From positions 1 to 64,000 of the forward strand of contig NZ_JACVPF010000002.1 of the NCBI RefSeq assembly GCF_018882055.1: 64,000 nt of DNA, written 5' to 3'. Below the pieces are notes generated by a model. That model searched no databases. It was not told where the DNA came from and saw only the letters and a program-made list of their open reading frames with translations. Source of the stretch: Polynucleobacter sp. es-MAR-4 (GTDB lineage Bacteria > Pseudomonadota > Gammaproteobacteria > Burkholderiales > Burkholderiaceae). This document shows positions 12,001 to 18,323 of this stretch, piece by piece. Position numbers and translations under genes: made by a program. Numbering within the stretch: the stretch's first letter is position 1; the number at the start of each line of letters is the position of its first letter.

Positions 12001-13660
12001 CACTAACACCCAGTAAGTAGCCTGATGTTTCAACATTACCACCAAGGCCAGTGCCCGCACCTGCCGCAAGAATCGTGCCGTTCACTTGCGTTAAGGAATT
12101 TGTGTTGTAGATATCAGACCACAGCACTACCTTACCGCCATTACCACTCTCTGTGGCACTTGCGTCAATGCTGACATTTTGGGTCATCAATACTGTTGTT
12201 GCTTGATATACGCCGTTACTTCCTTGCCAATCACCACCAACCAGAACATTACCGCCGCCTGTTGCGCCGCTCACATTAATTGAAGTGTTGCCATCGAGTG
12301 TGATCGAGTCACCCAAGATGGTGGCGTTACCGCCCTGACCTCTTCTACTACGTGAGTTGATGCTGGTGAAACCAGTCAATGCTGCTGTTAGCGGCAATGA
12401 TGGAGGGTTGAATGGATCGCTAAATGGGTTGGTGCTTTGTGCGTTCGTAGCAACTACTTGCACTTCACCACCCTGCGTATCACCATCGGTATTGATCGTT
12501 CCATCTGCAACTGCAACTTGTGCACCCGCTATCTGAACTTGTCCGCCACGTTGTGCGCTGCTGGCATCAATATTGGCATTGACGTTCAGTGTTTGTGTTG
12601 CTTGAACTTTTACTGAGCCACCTTGTACTGGACTAGTGGCGATCACTCTTCCAGAGATAGAAACAGTTTTGCCGTTAATGGTGATCGTGCCAGCTTGAGC
12701 TGTGTCACTGCTGACGTCTAGCGTGCCAGTGTTAGTGACAGTGCTGCCTTCCAGAATAATACGACCGCCCTGCTGACTGACGCCCTTCGCTTCAATCGTG
12801 CCGCTGTTAATCACAGTAGCAGCGAGTTGATTGACTGCGCGAGCAGAAAGAATCACTAAACCATTAGGCGCTTTAATTGCATGACGGTTTTCTACGAGCA
12901 CATTAATTTGGCTATCAGTAACCGTAATACTTTCTAATTTACTGGCAGGGCCGAAGTTCAGAGTGATTGCTTCGCCACCAGCTAATGCAATGGTTCCAGA
13001 TTGCGCTACTAGCAAACCTGCGTTACGTACCTCAGGAGCAAGCATGGCGATGTAGCCATTCAAGCTCGTTTGAATCGTACCTTCGTTAACAACTTGGCCA
13101 GTACTGCCATTGCGATTAAATGTGGTACTGCCTGCCATGAAGGCGGCATCACTCATGCTGTGAGTGGTAGCAACAATGCCACCGACGTTCACTTGTGCGC
13201 CTGGTGCAAAGTACACACCAGCAGAGTTCAGCAAGTACACCTGACCGTTGGCATTAAGGTTACCGAAAATCTGGCTTGGGTTTGGAGAGTTAACGCGATT
13301 GAGTGCAACTGCATTGGCGCTTGGTTGCACAAAGTTCACAGTCGCTTGTGAACCAATGTCAAAGGTATTCCAATTAATCGAGGCACGATTCGATGACTGC
13401 GTCACCGTCATCGTATTGCCATTGGTCATCATGGATGCCACACCAGCGGCAATTTGTCCGCCAGTTGGCAATTGATTTGGTGCCGGCGGCGCAGCAATTG
13501 CAGCCCCACCCGACATCACGGTAGCAACAGCAAATTTACGGGTAATACGAGTCAGCGATTGCTCTTTACCATGTGCACGGACGATTTCACTCACGGCTAC
13601 CCATGCGCCCTGGGCTTTACTCCAGATCACCTTGAACATGCGGTTGAGTGAACTATTCAT
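1..13660 (-). CDS. Giant two-partner-secretion exoprotein (TpsA, filamentous haemagglutinin-like), 3' end outside window
   Basis: The minus-strand frame is open from an ATG at 13660 to the left edge, so at least 4,553 residues are encoded and the C-terminus is missing. The start carries an extended signal peptide region (MNSSLNRMFKVIWSKAQGAW, then VAVSE), followed by a basic stretch and a hydrophobic Sec signal ending near AIAAPPAP. Residues about 45-330 read as an FhaB-type secretion domain (for example FGNLNANGQVYLLNSAG). The rest is Gly/Asn/Thr/Ser-rich beta-helix repeats: first modules with GNI.L.G motifs, then, from about residue 2,780, autotransporter-associated repeats of the form NTYSGATTINAGTL. 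By family knowledge TpsA proteins are exported by Sec and cross the outer membrane through TpsB, to act as adhesins or contact-dependent toxins. The missing C-terminus leaves this open. TpsB is two genes upstream. The start lacks a good ribosome-binding site. Plus-strand open frames here are shadows. Confidence 0.93.
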   Translation of the reverse strand, partial: MNSSLNRMFKVIWSKAQGAWVAVSEIVRAHGKEQSLTRITRKFAVATVMSGGAAIAAPPAPNQLPTGGQIAAGVASMMTNGNTMTVTQSSNRASINWNTFDIGSQATVNFVQPSANAVALNRVNSPNPSQIFGNLNANGQVYLLNSAGVYFAPGAQVNVGGIVATTHSMSDAAFMAGSTTFNRNGSTGQVVNEGTIQTSLNGYIAMLAPEVRNAGLLVAQSGTIALAGGEAITLNFGPASKLESITVTDSQINVLVENRHAIKAPNGLVILSARAVNQLAATVINSGTIEAKGVSQQGGRIILEGSTVTNTGTLDVSSDTAQAGTITINGKTVSISGRVIATSPVQGGSVKVQATQTLNVNANIDASSAQRGGQVQIAGAQVAVADGTINTDGDTQGGEVQVVATNAQSTNPFSDPFNPPSLPLTAALTGFTSINSRSRRGQGGNATILGDSITLDGNTSINVSGATGGGNVLVGGDWQGSNGVYQATTVLMTQNVSIDASATESGNGGKVVLWSDIYNTNSLTQVNGTILAAGAGTGLGGNVETSGYLLGVSETAKVVTGTGGNWLLDPADVTIGTSDNSYTNLSSTYTPNSGVHTVTISNATLAAALNNGNVTVTTINSGTAGGYGGAITLANPLSWTGSGNLTLLANGIIYLNSNITASGNGAGFTAKANVAVYTGNGTSFQTNNGSIVLWSNANGVAAPSVHAAIQIGDNTTFNTSGSANQLTGGGSITMGGGTGTGVAPTGAASTGAGIGVALGYWGSSSTNVTMTTGGGNVSIIGCTSAAGYVGLAWTKNGSINAGSGSILLSGTSTNTGGSHGVEITAFGGLVNLTGGGGVNVTGTSAGTGNGYWGLFYRGNVTVNGTGDIYFAGNTPSGSTAGALGFYGNAFATSGNITFKGIGNFLQVQATVGQLAGSNVTSSSSNITYEADRFSGMSTIANSSGLLTIKSNSSSFSETFDLTNAWTLGSSLGGLTIGKTTENKAVLISNTVNIAGPINIVGSLVVAYANITTTGNGSGILFKSLGNVLVDANKKLQTNNGSITLWADSNGDGGFIGIREGVVLNSANGSTSQSTGGGAITLAGGNGTNASDGYAFAPSTEGAWGDHVPGGVQIGAWNPTATYTNDFRFYSGGGNILIQGKAATGAPGVAWYGGHTSSVTQLIDAGSGTITINGRGEGSGHGIEFGYYGANLTPTLRSSSNATTAISISGTATNGSASYAGFQGNVDAIANGTGGISLNGTSACGSYAALSSGRLYLHAASGDISVNGYGGAGLSIGGDFGKGNLLASSSNITFTSDKLSFSTSTINTTGNFSILSNGSAFATGLSLSNIVLNATVGGLTVGKITNTQDVAIPDAFNISGPMSFYGNNISVNGSLTTTGATGNILLKARSNIFQRADIRTNGSSIVYWSDSEADNYGGIYVYGSNSSSLRNISTNGGGIWMGGGNGTASWTPYVGATALTVGNSTASFNVGNDTALRLNYANISTGNGSVYVAATSNQTSGSSGTNYGIDIVSTTISTAAGDIQIAGNLKGKYTNGMALHIDAASTLQTSTGNITLTGNTSDITNSSSGWRTGLGIDGGLVKTVSGNISLTGNANTAYSATDSAALYFVGGSRVVSQTGSINIYGNNNASGYYDDGIRIQNNNITIGYDGTNAYSGDILIQSDRLSQRTSTAGTINVRTSGNLSILSNGSSFNRLWVEDSSPGSAMNFGSIWNFGTTLSSFTLGKTTNTYNIALANNLTTAGNISVYGGNITLSGSLRSTGANSKVLIKSLGTISSGADNLTFQTNNGSMVFWSNANSTSGGGISMTNANLTFNTANGSTSQATGGGDLIFGGGPAVDANGNPTGNVTSSSHAIAFNPGSSGNTITKMYTGGGNITLNAKSTGGYGVMFNRATLINAGNGSLNIQTNATGYGIEMNAYGGATSGTSITAQGITINGSSSGSAAVYVNNNFVNFNSTGSGDISITGVSAPAAGHYGVVFGGLSTDISNITSASGNITLNGTGNSTALAYYSGNIKSTAGGSISLIGNSPAWAGFYQPYTVNISTTTGNIAISANGSGAYHGVHLGGGNITATSGNISIVGRQNGTKQGVYIAGATNISTTAGGSLTLNGTAASDSGVNFAAVTTITTAGAGAANIYGTSTSSYGIYNSAALNVTTNGAGAVNMCGTSSSSYGIFTDAAVNVNSSLGAGAINVCATSSTSLAAYIHANFNLISSAGDITMSGVTNSTSNQGVYIYSGNITSTTGNISLTGRTNTGYSGFDYARDTNSSANSISSTTGNITITGSSNGSATGFGVDLYGSVASTTGNIVITGNGGSSYYGLYLYKNVTSTSGNITLTSRGSGTYGLLSDATNISSAGNISLFSEARLRVNSNIYSYGAGNALIIKSNSSIHNARTQTIQTNNGSLVLWANANGSTTAGRVQFDDEVITLNTANGSTSQTSGGGNIIIGGGTATDANGNPTGAVGANGDWAITFGGGTSGYGQLYSGGGNISIKGNTSSGNAILIGRTTTMNAGNGGINIVGCGTAAGIYLNVWNGAYNITAGGDITLSGTSSGSGTYDVDYAGIRSIFDSTTQGGTIRSTGGNVTLTGTGLQAGLYFNSNNNIISDVGNVTLTGTANSGNRAIVMYGNVLAGGSNINISTTNNNKIYLAGTVGQLAGSNITSTNANITISGSQLFDGQTAILNTQTGNITLRMNTASWAGLTIGTNGSIAVLPLSDSAGFGQDFYNSWFGINPTINGTSYTPTQFTIGNSFNTYSVYWNAARTVGGPVSLYGANVEVSANLITNNATTGNVGIYGNLSGAGNITVATGRAITVNQSGASTYSGCISGTTAQLIKAGAGTLNLTGNNTYSGATSINAGTLIIGGTGLLGGGSYAANIINAGNFTYNGSNAQTLSGVISGTGNLTQNGSGTLTLTGEDTYTGNTTINSGTLQIGNGSTSGSITTANLVNNGTLTFNRSDSISQAMNISGTGGLTKVGANTLTLTGTNTYSGATTISCGTLAVSGTLGASNSYSGNLAIASGTTFIWNGSAAETLSCITGAGTFNASGSSGTLTINGTQPFTGTYNFAQSVNVTGGTNAGTSGLGNAAAININDGGTVNLTGDNNSFIGSTTSTTSTLLTINSGGLLTSSNNGSFHLGRINLNGGTLAGNSAAQWGVYNLDQRINVTANSSISATNVTLGMTGGVVFNIGSGNTLNVTGTIVKATSATDTGIILSGGGTLLFSGANTYAGGTNVTAGTLQVGNGGTTGTLGVGNLAVNNATLAFNYSAGSYTVGNATSNAYITLNNATVNVAGGNVTLAGTSTTAGTSVSARKVAVDLLGTNNFTANGGASFNLLGNSTAAWTNSIVVEDGAVLNANGAITLTANGSTGTVGHWALGLFGNSTMNALSGSTLQVNVNQAVGDWGIAQYGTNATLSATGNATFNVSSLGLGWGGQSSSGNTAPRLNAANGTVTINLAGSPSNGGFYMNGAGVMNASATGNIIINGSSTANIALVAASSFTTGAGNLTINAPISLVANTLTLTGGSGNVTLGGIVSGTGAIIQNTTGVTTLSAVNTYSGTTTINSGALNISGSGSLGSGTYAGAIVNNGSLIYNSSAAQTLSGNISGTGTLTQNGSGNLTLTGTNNSFATNLVVNAGNLIIGGAGRLGNGSYAANITNNGALYFNSSANQTLSGIISGSGGLTLQGAGNLTLSGSNSYLGVTTLNAGSLLVSADGNLGGAPGSATPGSIVMNGGALRTTASFTLNANRGITLGSSNGTFTIDPSVTLNYAGVIAGTGNMTKSGSGTLVMSGSNSYSGSTNVTAGTLQIGAGGTLGSVNASSNINISTGTTLAFNRSDNITVANNISGAGALLKSAANTLTLTGLQTYTGSTNVTSGAIVFTNNATPTTSGFTGAGAVTIQPVGSAFTNAFSTTNYTYATTLTGLTIGNATSVANKDITVNGTAINISGPINLYGGNITLNTNLTTTAAGTGNITLAAAGTILTNTSSLAITTNGSSILFAADTDNSGAGAISLDRVSLTTSGGDITLGGGAIDGSGYAVGANIALLNGMTPNYRGVWLHSSSINAGGGNISIRGKGASPTAAGFFGIGVDIVSFAYMGGTGDVVQTSGNGSISIVGIGGANNDANSHPAGINIYSDSGVHRISTVNGSITFNGTAGTGTARTFGGIQVDGGIANITSTRGDVEFIGIANASGNGIVNAGTLNLGGDGTTNSSGNVTLTADVIGANGTYNLRNTGNVTIQSNGSSFGSAFDWNSRFALTGNKAGLTIGKTTNTQNVTVSTDTSVAGPINIYGGNIAINSGLTTSNTTTGNIGLVGNVSGAANLALASGRTLTVNQSGASTYSGCISGTTAQFIKAGAGALTLSGTNTYSGSTNITAGALIVTGSLSDSTVVNVSSGASYNVSSNDTIAAFAGCGTINLASAKFLTAFGDNSSTTFAGVIAGAGGLIKAGSGNLTLSNTNTYTGNTTISAGALLIGGSGTLGSGSYAGNISNNGSFIYTSSANQTLSGVMSGTGSLTHNASSTLTLSGANTFTGGANISAGKVIAGNSNPSSSFDDSLAVYVND
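530..5320 (-). repeat. Autotransporter-associated beta-strand repeat field of TpsA
   Basis: This part of the exoprotein is dominated by units of about 30-50 residues of the type G.G.LT..G.NTYSG.T.I..GTL..G, matching the PATR/autotransporter-associated repeat of passenger domains. Two larger blocks, near 5050-5330 and 530-800, share the same order including the cysteine motif TYSGCISGTTAQ. This indicates a duplication about 4.5 kb apart. A tryptophan-containing, less repetitive stretch lies around 3360-3600. Confidence 0.8.
6280..11530 (-). repeat. Long internal modules of the TpsA exoprotein
   Basis: A compound module recurs inside the exoprotein gene. Its parts in coding order are: LTIGK.TN, a strand like SGPIN.YG.NI..N..L.TTG, a QTNNGSI..W segment, and T.NTANGSTSQ.TGGG.I..GGG. 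The last part lies near 11461-11518, 10421-10482, 9341-9376 (degenerate), 8177-8235 and 6334-6393. The spacing is about 1.04, 1.09 and 1.15 kb for the first four copies and then about 1.84 kb. Positions were read by eye from the reverse complement. Confidence 0.75.
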
Positions 13661-13705
13661 TCGCCGAAATTATTTATTCGCTATGCAATATGTTGACGTT
13701 GATGA

Positions 13706-14308
13706 TTAAGCGCTAGCTTTGTCTAGATCATCGAAATGACGATTGACTAACTCGCGTAACTCATCGATTTGTTCAATCGCATACTGACGATTTGGAAACA
13801 CTGCTGGTAAGCGCAATACATTGCCGTCTTCTGCCAAGAATGCAGCTTCAACAGAAACTGCTGCACCGAGAGTACGAACCGCAAATACACCGCGACCTGT
13901 AATCGGCTGACTTGCGCCAGCATCTTCTGTAGCTTGGTTTGATTGTGTCATTTGCGCTCCTTCATTAATGGCCTGTAATGGCGCTGTTGAAACTGTCGGC
14001 TCACCTAATACTGTTTTCACTGTAGGCTTCAATGCTTCTTTTGATGTAGTTTTTGATGCTGCTTTAGGTGTTGTTTTTGTCATTGTCTTTTTTGAAGTCT
14101 TCAAAGTGGGTTTCGGTGTTGCTTTTTTATTTGCTGCTAATTTTTTAGTTACAGGCTTAGGTATTGGCTTAGCAACAGGTTTCTTTTTCGCAGCTGACTT
14201 CGCTACAGGTTTCCTTGTAGCTTTAGCCACTGGCTTCTTCACGGCCTTCGCTGCAGGTTTCACTGCACCGCGCGCTTTAGTGGTGATGGTCTTGGCTTTG
14301 GTTTTCAT
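13706..14308 (-). CDS. Lysine-rich histone-H1-like protein with short C-terminal domain, between tpsB and tpsA
   Basis: The gene encodes 200 residues. Residues 1 to about 97 are almost only Lys, Ala, Pro, Thr, Val and Ser in repeats such as KKPVAK, ATRKPVAK and PKPVTKK, like the tail of histone H1 or bacterial AlgP/HctB-type proteins. Residues about 98-135 are a polar linker. Residues about 136-200 look folded, with a hydrophobic pattern (GVFAVRTLGAAVSVEAAFL), a proline turn, and a helix rich in Glu, Arg and Leu. There is no signal peptide, so a cytoplasmic location is expected. The ATG overlaps the tpsB stop as ATGA, implying translational coupling, and tpsA starts 45 bases downstream. I do not recognise the C-terminal domain. 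A nucleic-acid-binding or secretion-accessory role would be inference from charge and position. Confidence 0.82.
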   Translation of the reverse strand: MKTKAKTITTKARGAVKPAAKAVKKPVAKATRKPVAKSAAKKKPVAKPIPKPVTKKLAANKKATPKPTLKTSKKTMTKTTPKAASKTTSKEALKPTVKTVLGEPTVSTAPLQAINEGAQMTQSNQATEDAGASQPITGRGVFAVRTLGAAVSVEAAFLAEDGNVLRLPAVFPNRQYAIEQIDELRELVNRHFDDLDKASA

Positions 14309-15981
14309 AATGGCAAGGTCGCTGTTACCCAGAATCGGCTTGAGCTAAGACCCCCGTTTTGAGTGAGGTATTGAGTCACGCTTGGAGAGAGGCCGCCAGT
14401 GCGCATTGCAAATACACCTTTAACGCTGAGGTTGTATGGACCAAGCCATGACAAGCTCAGGCCAGCACCTTGCAGAACATAGTTGTTGCTGTATTGGCTG
14501 ACAGCCGGATTGTTAAATTTCCAGGCTTGTACGTTACCGATGTCGTAGAAGCCAGCAACTTGAGTTTGATACGGCAAGTTGCGGCGCAGTTCAAACGTAG
14601 TGAGATTGCCCTGAGTGGCTGAACCCTGACCAGAGCCATAGGCACGCACATTCATTGGGCCGCCCAAGTAGAGTTGCTCAGAGCTATCCATGTTCTTGCT
14701 AGCTACCTGACCAGAAATAGACACGTATGCCATGACTTCCTCTGTCACGGATTGCAAGCGTGTAAATCCATAACGGGCTTTTGCAAAACTTCCGGCCACG
14801 CCATAGTAGGTGCTGTAAGGTCCGTTGATGTTGCGTGAAATATCTCCACCCGACACATTCAAGAGACCGGTGTTAATACCACCACCCAAAATATCATCCA
14901 AGAGATTACCGTTCAGACCAATTTGAGCCACGCTCGTTGTGTAGGTTTGATCTTGATTGACACCTGCAATAGTCCAGTTCTTAAAGTCACTGTAGTTCCA
15001 ATTGAAGGTGGTGACTAAATTTTTCGGACGTGATCGAATGAGCGGCATACTCGCTTCAACACCACCGGTATTCGCAATACCATTGGCATACAAACTTTGG
15101 AAGCTTTGATTCAGAACGCGATAAGCCATGGTGCTGCCATTGACGCCCATGCGCAAACCACTACTACCAACCGGAGCAGTAAAGCTTAAGCGTCCATAGC
15201 TATTGCCCTCGGAATACATGCCATAGGCAGACAACTGATCGCCAATGCCCAATGGGCCGTTAGCACTGGCTAAAACTGAAGTACGGATCTTGCCGCTATT
15301 GGCATCACCGTAGTTATCAACACTCACCTGTCCGTTAAACAGCGGCTTGTCTTCTACAGTCAAAACTAAAATCGTATCGCCTGGCTTTGACCCACTCTGC
15401 AAACTGCTGGTAACCGAAATATCCGGCAAGTCATTCAAAGTGAGTAACGCAAAATCCAATTGATCAAGCGATAAATCGGCTGACCTTGGAATGCGCGCGT
15501 AAATCCATTCTTCAACGCGTGCGTTGCTTACACGCTTAGAGCGGTTATCGATGGAGATGCCGCCTAACTTTGCTTCAATCAGCTGAATACGCACTACACC
15601 AGCGGTAATGTCCTGCTTGGGCACGACCGCCCTTACCAGCCAACCACGCTCACGGTAATACTGAGTGATGGCATTGGTTAGCAAAGTCAGGTCATCAAAA
15701 GTGATTGGCGTATTGACTAGCCCAGCCGATAAACGATCGAGCTCAGCCGTAGGAATCTTGGTGTTTCCGGTGAATTCAAATTGCTTCACCACAAAGGTGA
15801 CTTGACCTGGAGGTGGCGTGCTGGGCTTCAACTCCATGGGTGACACATTACGGGTCGCCTCCGGCAGAACGGATACACTAGGCTCCAGTTCACGGTTTTG
15901 CTGCAATAATTGGCCAGCAGAAGTCTGAGCAAAAAGGCTGCCGGAATTCAGCAGAACCCCAATCAGCAGTAAAAACCTCAT
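14305..15981 (-). CDS. Two-partner secretion outer-membrane transporter TpsB (ShlB/FhaC family)
   Basis: From the ATG at 15981 the protein has 558 residues. It begins with a clean Sec signal (MRFLLLIGVLLNSGSLFAQ), followed by two POTRA-like segments (VKQFEFTGNTKIPTAELDRL, then the region around ISIDNRSKRVSNARVEEW) and a roughly 340-residue beta-barrel ending in an aromatic/hydrophobic strand (FWVTATLPL). A VRAYGSG motif matches the VRG(F/Y) signature of the barrel's inward-folded loop. An in-frame ATG at 16053 would add 24 residues before the signal. I prefer 15981 on signal-peptide grounds, but neither start has a good ribosome-binding site. By family, TpsB recognises the N-terminal domain of its partner in the periplasm and moves it across the outer membrane. 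It is the first gene of the operon. Confidence 0.93.
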   Translation of the reverse strand: MRFLLLIGVLLNSGSLFAQTSAGQLLQQNRELEPSVSVLPEATRNVSPMELKPSTPPPGQVTFVVKQFEFTGNTKIPTAELDRLSAGLVNTPITFDDLTLLTNAITQYYRERGWLVRAVVPKQDITAGVVRIQLIEAKLGGISIDNRSKRVSNARVEEWIYARIPRSADLSLDQLDFALLTLNDLPDISVTSSLQSGSKPGDTILVLTVEDKPLFNGQVSVDNYGDANSGKIRTSVLASANGPLGIGDQLSAYGMYSEGNSYGRLSFTAPVGSSGLRMGVNGSTMAYRVLNQSFQSLYANGIANTGGVEASMPLIRSRPKNLVTTFNWNYSDFKNWTIAGVNQDQTYTTSVAQIGLNGNLLDDILGGGINTGLLNVSGGDISRNINGPYSTYYGVAGSFAKARYGFTRLQSVTEEVMAYVSISGQVASKNMDSSEQLYLGGPMNVRAYGSGQGSATQGNLTTFELRRNLPYQTQVAGFYDIGNVQAWKFNNPAVSQYSNNYVLQGAGLSLSWLGPYNLSVKGVFAMRTGGLSPSVTQYLTQNGGLSSSRFWVTATLPL

Positions 15982-16053
15982 ACCCCCTAAAACGGAGGAT
16001 GAGGGCCCTGTTGAGGCCTTTTGACCTGGATTTATATAAACGCGCGTGCACAT

Positions 16054-16237
16054 ACACGCGATTTTAGAAAAATACCGCGTTTTTTATAATGTACTTTGGT
16101 ACAGGTTTTGACCCAAAAACCCGCTTTTTTTGCCCTAAAATCGCATTTTTAAGCAATTTTTCAAGTCCGGCCTTCAAGTAGTCGGACAAGAGAAATAAGT
16201 AGAAAATGACAGCCTTGCCAACTTTAAGTATCCAGCC
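16054..16237. promoter_or_regulatory. Divergent promoter region between tpsB and the two-component genes
   Basis: This 184-base AT-rich gap separates two divergent transcription units. It contains a perfect inverted repeat TGTAC-TTTG-GTACA at 16090-16103. On the minus strand this overlaps a possible promoter for the secretion operon (TTGGGT, 17 bases, TACATT). Nearer the kinase gene are direct repeats TTCAAGT at 160-166 and 173-179 of the 16,000 block, and arms GTCCG (16165-16169) and CGGAC (16183-16187). The repeats are seen. Their use as operators is inferred. Confidence 0.45.
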
Positions 16238-17671
16238 ATGAATTCTTTTGCAACACTAGCGCTTGTTTACGCTGTTTTTACTATCGTATCAAGCGGTCTT
16301 TTGTATGCCGCATTCAGAAAAAGAATGGATGAGTCAGTTGTCTATTTTTTAATTTCTGACTTTTTCATGGCTAGCACTTGCGTCATTCTATTTCTTACAA
16401 ATATTCAATATATTAGCAACACCCCACTCATCATGGGGCTGTCTAACTTCACCAGCTTATCAGCTGAAGTTGGGATCATGTTCAGCATACTTTCGCTATC
16501 TAAGAGGGTTGATAAAAAATGGAGTTTAGCCGCCTTCCTACTCATGGCGCTCATTGCAGCTTACCTAGAACTCATCAGAGATCAAGCGGGTTTACATACG
16601 ATTGTTCTCGTGATGTCAGTTTTTTACACCACACTATTTTCCATCACCTTTTACATTTGTAAATTTAGTATTCCAAAACCATTGGCAAGCAATCAATTCA
16701 TTAGGATATTTACTTGGTTTGAGTTGGGTATGGTCTGCTATGGGATAGTACGAATTTTTGCATCCTTTGCACCTTTACCCGTCACCTTGCGATTTGAGCC
16801 GAGCAATCTTGCTGTCATTATCTTTTCCATCTACATAGTCATGGGAGCCTTTAGATATATGTCTTACATAGGCCTCAGGATCACTTGGGTCGACCCCGCA
16901 ACCCACTCTCAAAACCGCCTGAATGAGCCGCTTTTGAAGATTATTGAAGAAAAAGATCGACTTCTGTCTGGGCTAATTTCATCTAATCGAATAATTGGTA
17001 TTAGCGCACTTGCAGGCTCACTCTCTCATCAATTGAGTCAACCCCTCACCGCGATTGCACTTCGCGCTGACACAGCTCGTCGAGCACTGACGCGAGCTGG
17101 CAAGGACCCGGAAATGGTGAAGTCTCTTGATGAGATCTCCCATCAGTCAAGCAAACTAGCAGAGCTGGTCAAAAATTTAAGACGCTTATTTAGTTCTAGA
17201 ACTATCGAATACGCTCCCACCAAGCTTGAGGGAATGATTGAAGAAATTCTGGAAATTGTGAGCCCCAGCCTTGAAGCTAAAAAGATTACTCTTCGTAAGA
17301 GTTATCGGGATAATCCGACGGTGCATGCAGATACTATTCAGCTACAACAAGTCATCATCAATGTTCTGAATAATGCTATTGACGCTCTCAACTCCGATCA
17401 AATTACTGAGAAATCCATCTCGATTGATTTATTTGTTGCCAATGAGCTTGTCACTATTGAAATTAAAGATAGTGGTGCAGGTATCAACGAGGCACTACTA
17501 CCATCCATCTTTGAGCTTTATAAAACAACCAAAGAAGGTGGTCTTGGAATTGGCCTATGGCTCTGCAAAGAGATCATGGAAAGTCATCATGGCGATATCA
17601 CTGCAATAAATGCTCCAGCTGGTGGGGCTATATTTAAAATAACGCTACCAGTACACAGTAATCACGAATAA
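16238..17671 (+). CDS. Membrane-bound sensor histidine kinase
   Basis: The 477-residue protein has about seven hydrophobic segments within residues 1-212 and almost no periplasmic domain. Sensing is therefore probably within or near the membrane. The kinase core follows: H-box SLSHQLSQPLTAI with the phosphate-accepting His at 264, an N-box (NVLNNAIDA), and G boxes DSGAGI and EGGLGIGLWLC in the HATPase domain. The H-box with HQLSQPLTAI resembles the FixL/DctB-like group of kinases. The response regulator starts 7 bases after the stop, so the two are co-transcribed. The pair is divergent from the secretion operon. The signal sensed is unknown. Confidence 0.9.
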   Translation: MNSFATLALVYAVFTIVSSGLLYAAFRKRMDESVVYFLISDFFMASTCVILFLTNIQYISNTPLIMGLSNFTSLSAEVGIMFSILSLSKRVDKKWSLAAFLLMALIAAYLELIRDQAGLHTIVLVMSVFYTTLFSITFYICKFSIPKPLASNQFIRIFTWFELGMVCYGIVRIFASFAPLPVTLRFEPSNLAVIIFSIYIVMGAFRYMSYIGLRITWVDPATHSQNRLNEPLLKIIEEKDRLLSGLISSNRIIGISALAGSLSHQLSQPLTAIALRADTARRALTRAGKDPEMVKSLDEISHQSSKLAELVKNLRRLFSSRTIEYAPTKLEGMIEEILEIVSPSLEAKKITLRKSYRDNPTVHADTIQLQQVIINVLNNAIDALNSDQITEKSISIDLFVANELVTIEIKDSGAGINEALLPSIFELYKTTKEGGLGIGLWLCKEIMESHHGDITAINAPAGGAIFKITLPVHSNHE

Positions 17672-17678
17672 ATAGATC

Positions 17679-18323
17679 ATGAGTAAAGCCCGCATCATCA
17701 TTGTTGAAGATGAGTTATCAGTCCGCGAAGGCCTATCTAATTGGCTTTCCGAGGAATATGATGTCAGCGGATTTGATTCTGCAGAAGCATTTTTAAATGC
17801 CATTAATGACTTTGAATTCGAGGATGATTTACCAACTTGCCTACTTCTAGACTTCCAGATGCCAGGCATGAATGGGGTAGAACTTCAAGCAAATCTGAAG
17901 CTCATGAATATTCAATGTCCAATTATTTTTATGAGTGGTAATGCGCAGCAAGCCGACATTATTGATGCTTGGCAAGGCGGTGCAGTGAATTTCATTCTGA
18001 AGCCATTTGCTGGGCCACAGATCAGCTCTGCTATCGAAAAACTGTTTGAGCAATCTCAGAGTCTTCAATCGACATCCCTGGCAATTCAGCCTGCTAAAAC
18101 ATGCATTGACGTCCCAATTAGCCAAAGAGAAGCTGAAGTTTTACTTTTGCTGGGCGCTGGCGAAAGGCAGAGTGAGGTTGCAGAAAAGCTAGGCATTACC
18201 CTCAGAACTGTCAAAATGCATCGCGCTAGTTTGAAAAATAAATTGCAATTAAACACACTGGGTGAGCTCACTCGTTATTGCCATGAGCACAAACTTTCCA
18301 TCGAGAAAGTATTGCAAAACTAA
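17679..18323 (+). CDS. FixJ/NarL-type response regulator with LuxR-type DNA-binding domain
   Basis: The protein has 214 residues. The receiver domain (about 1-125) shows the acidic pair E10/D11, phospho-acceptor Asp58 (LLLDFQMPG), a Ser/Thr-type residue at Ser86 and Lys108 in the LKPF motif. The C-terminal region (about 145-210) is a LuxR/FixJ helix-turn-helix, with SQREAEVLLLLGAGERQSEV and LGITLRTVKMHR. It lies directly behind the histidine kinase and is its likely partner. Targets are not shown by the sequence. The divergent secretion operon is the nearest candidate. Confidence 0.9.
   Translation: MSKARIIIVEDELSVREGLSNWLSEEYDVSGFDSAEAFLNAINDFEFEDDLPTCLLLDFQMPGMNGVELQANLKLMNIQCPIIFMSGNAQQADIIDAWQGGAVNFILKPFAGPQISSAIEKLFEQSQSLQSTSLAIQPAKTCIDVPISQREAEVLLLLGAGERQSEVAEKLGITLRTVKMHRASLKNKLQLNTLGELTRYCHEHKLSIEKVLQN

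Noticed and set aside
984-13651. Many open frames of 60-110 codons on the plus strand and in a second minus-strand frame across the left 13.6 kb
   Set aside because: They are shadows of the repetitive Gly/Asn/Thr-rich exoprotein gene. The main minus frame is open throughout, and these frames have repetitive, unfamily-like translations without ribosome-binding sites.
1-13660. Tandem repetitive DNA resembling a CRISPR or satellite array
   Set aside because: Repeats are degenerate, of variable length and always in phase with one reading frame, so they are protein repeats.
13968-14348. 126-codon plus-strand frame opposite the lysine-rich gene
   Set aside because: Its Phe/Val/Gly-rich translation is the complement of Lys/Ala codons. 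The minus-strand gene is coupled to tpsB and has a folded C-terminal domain.
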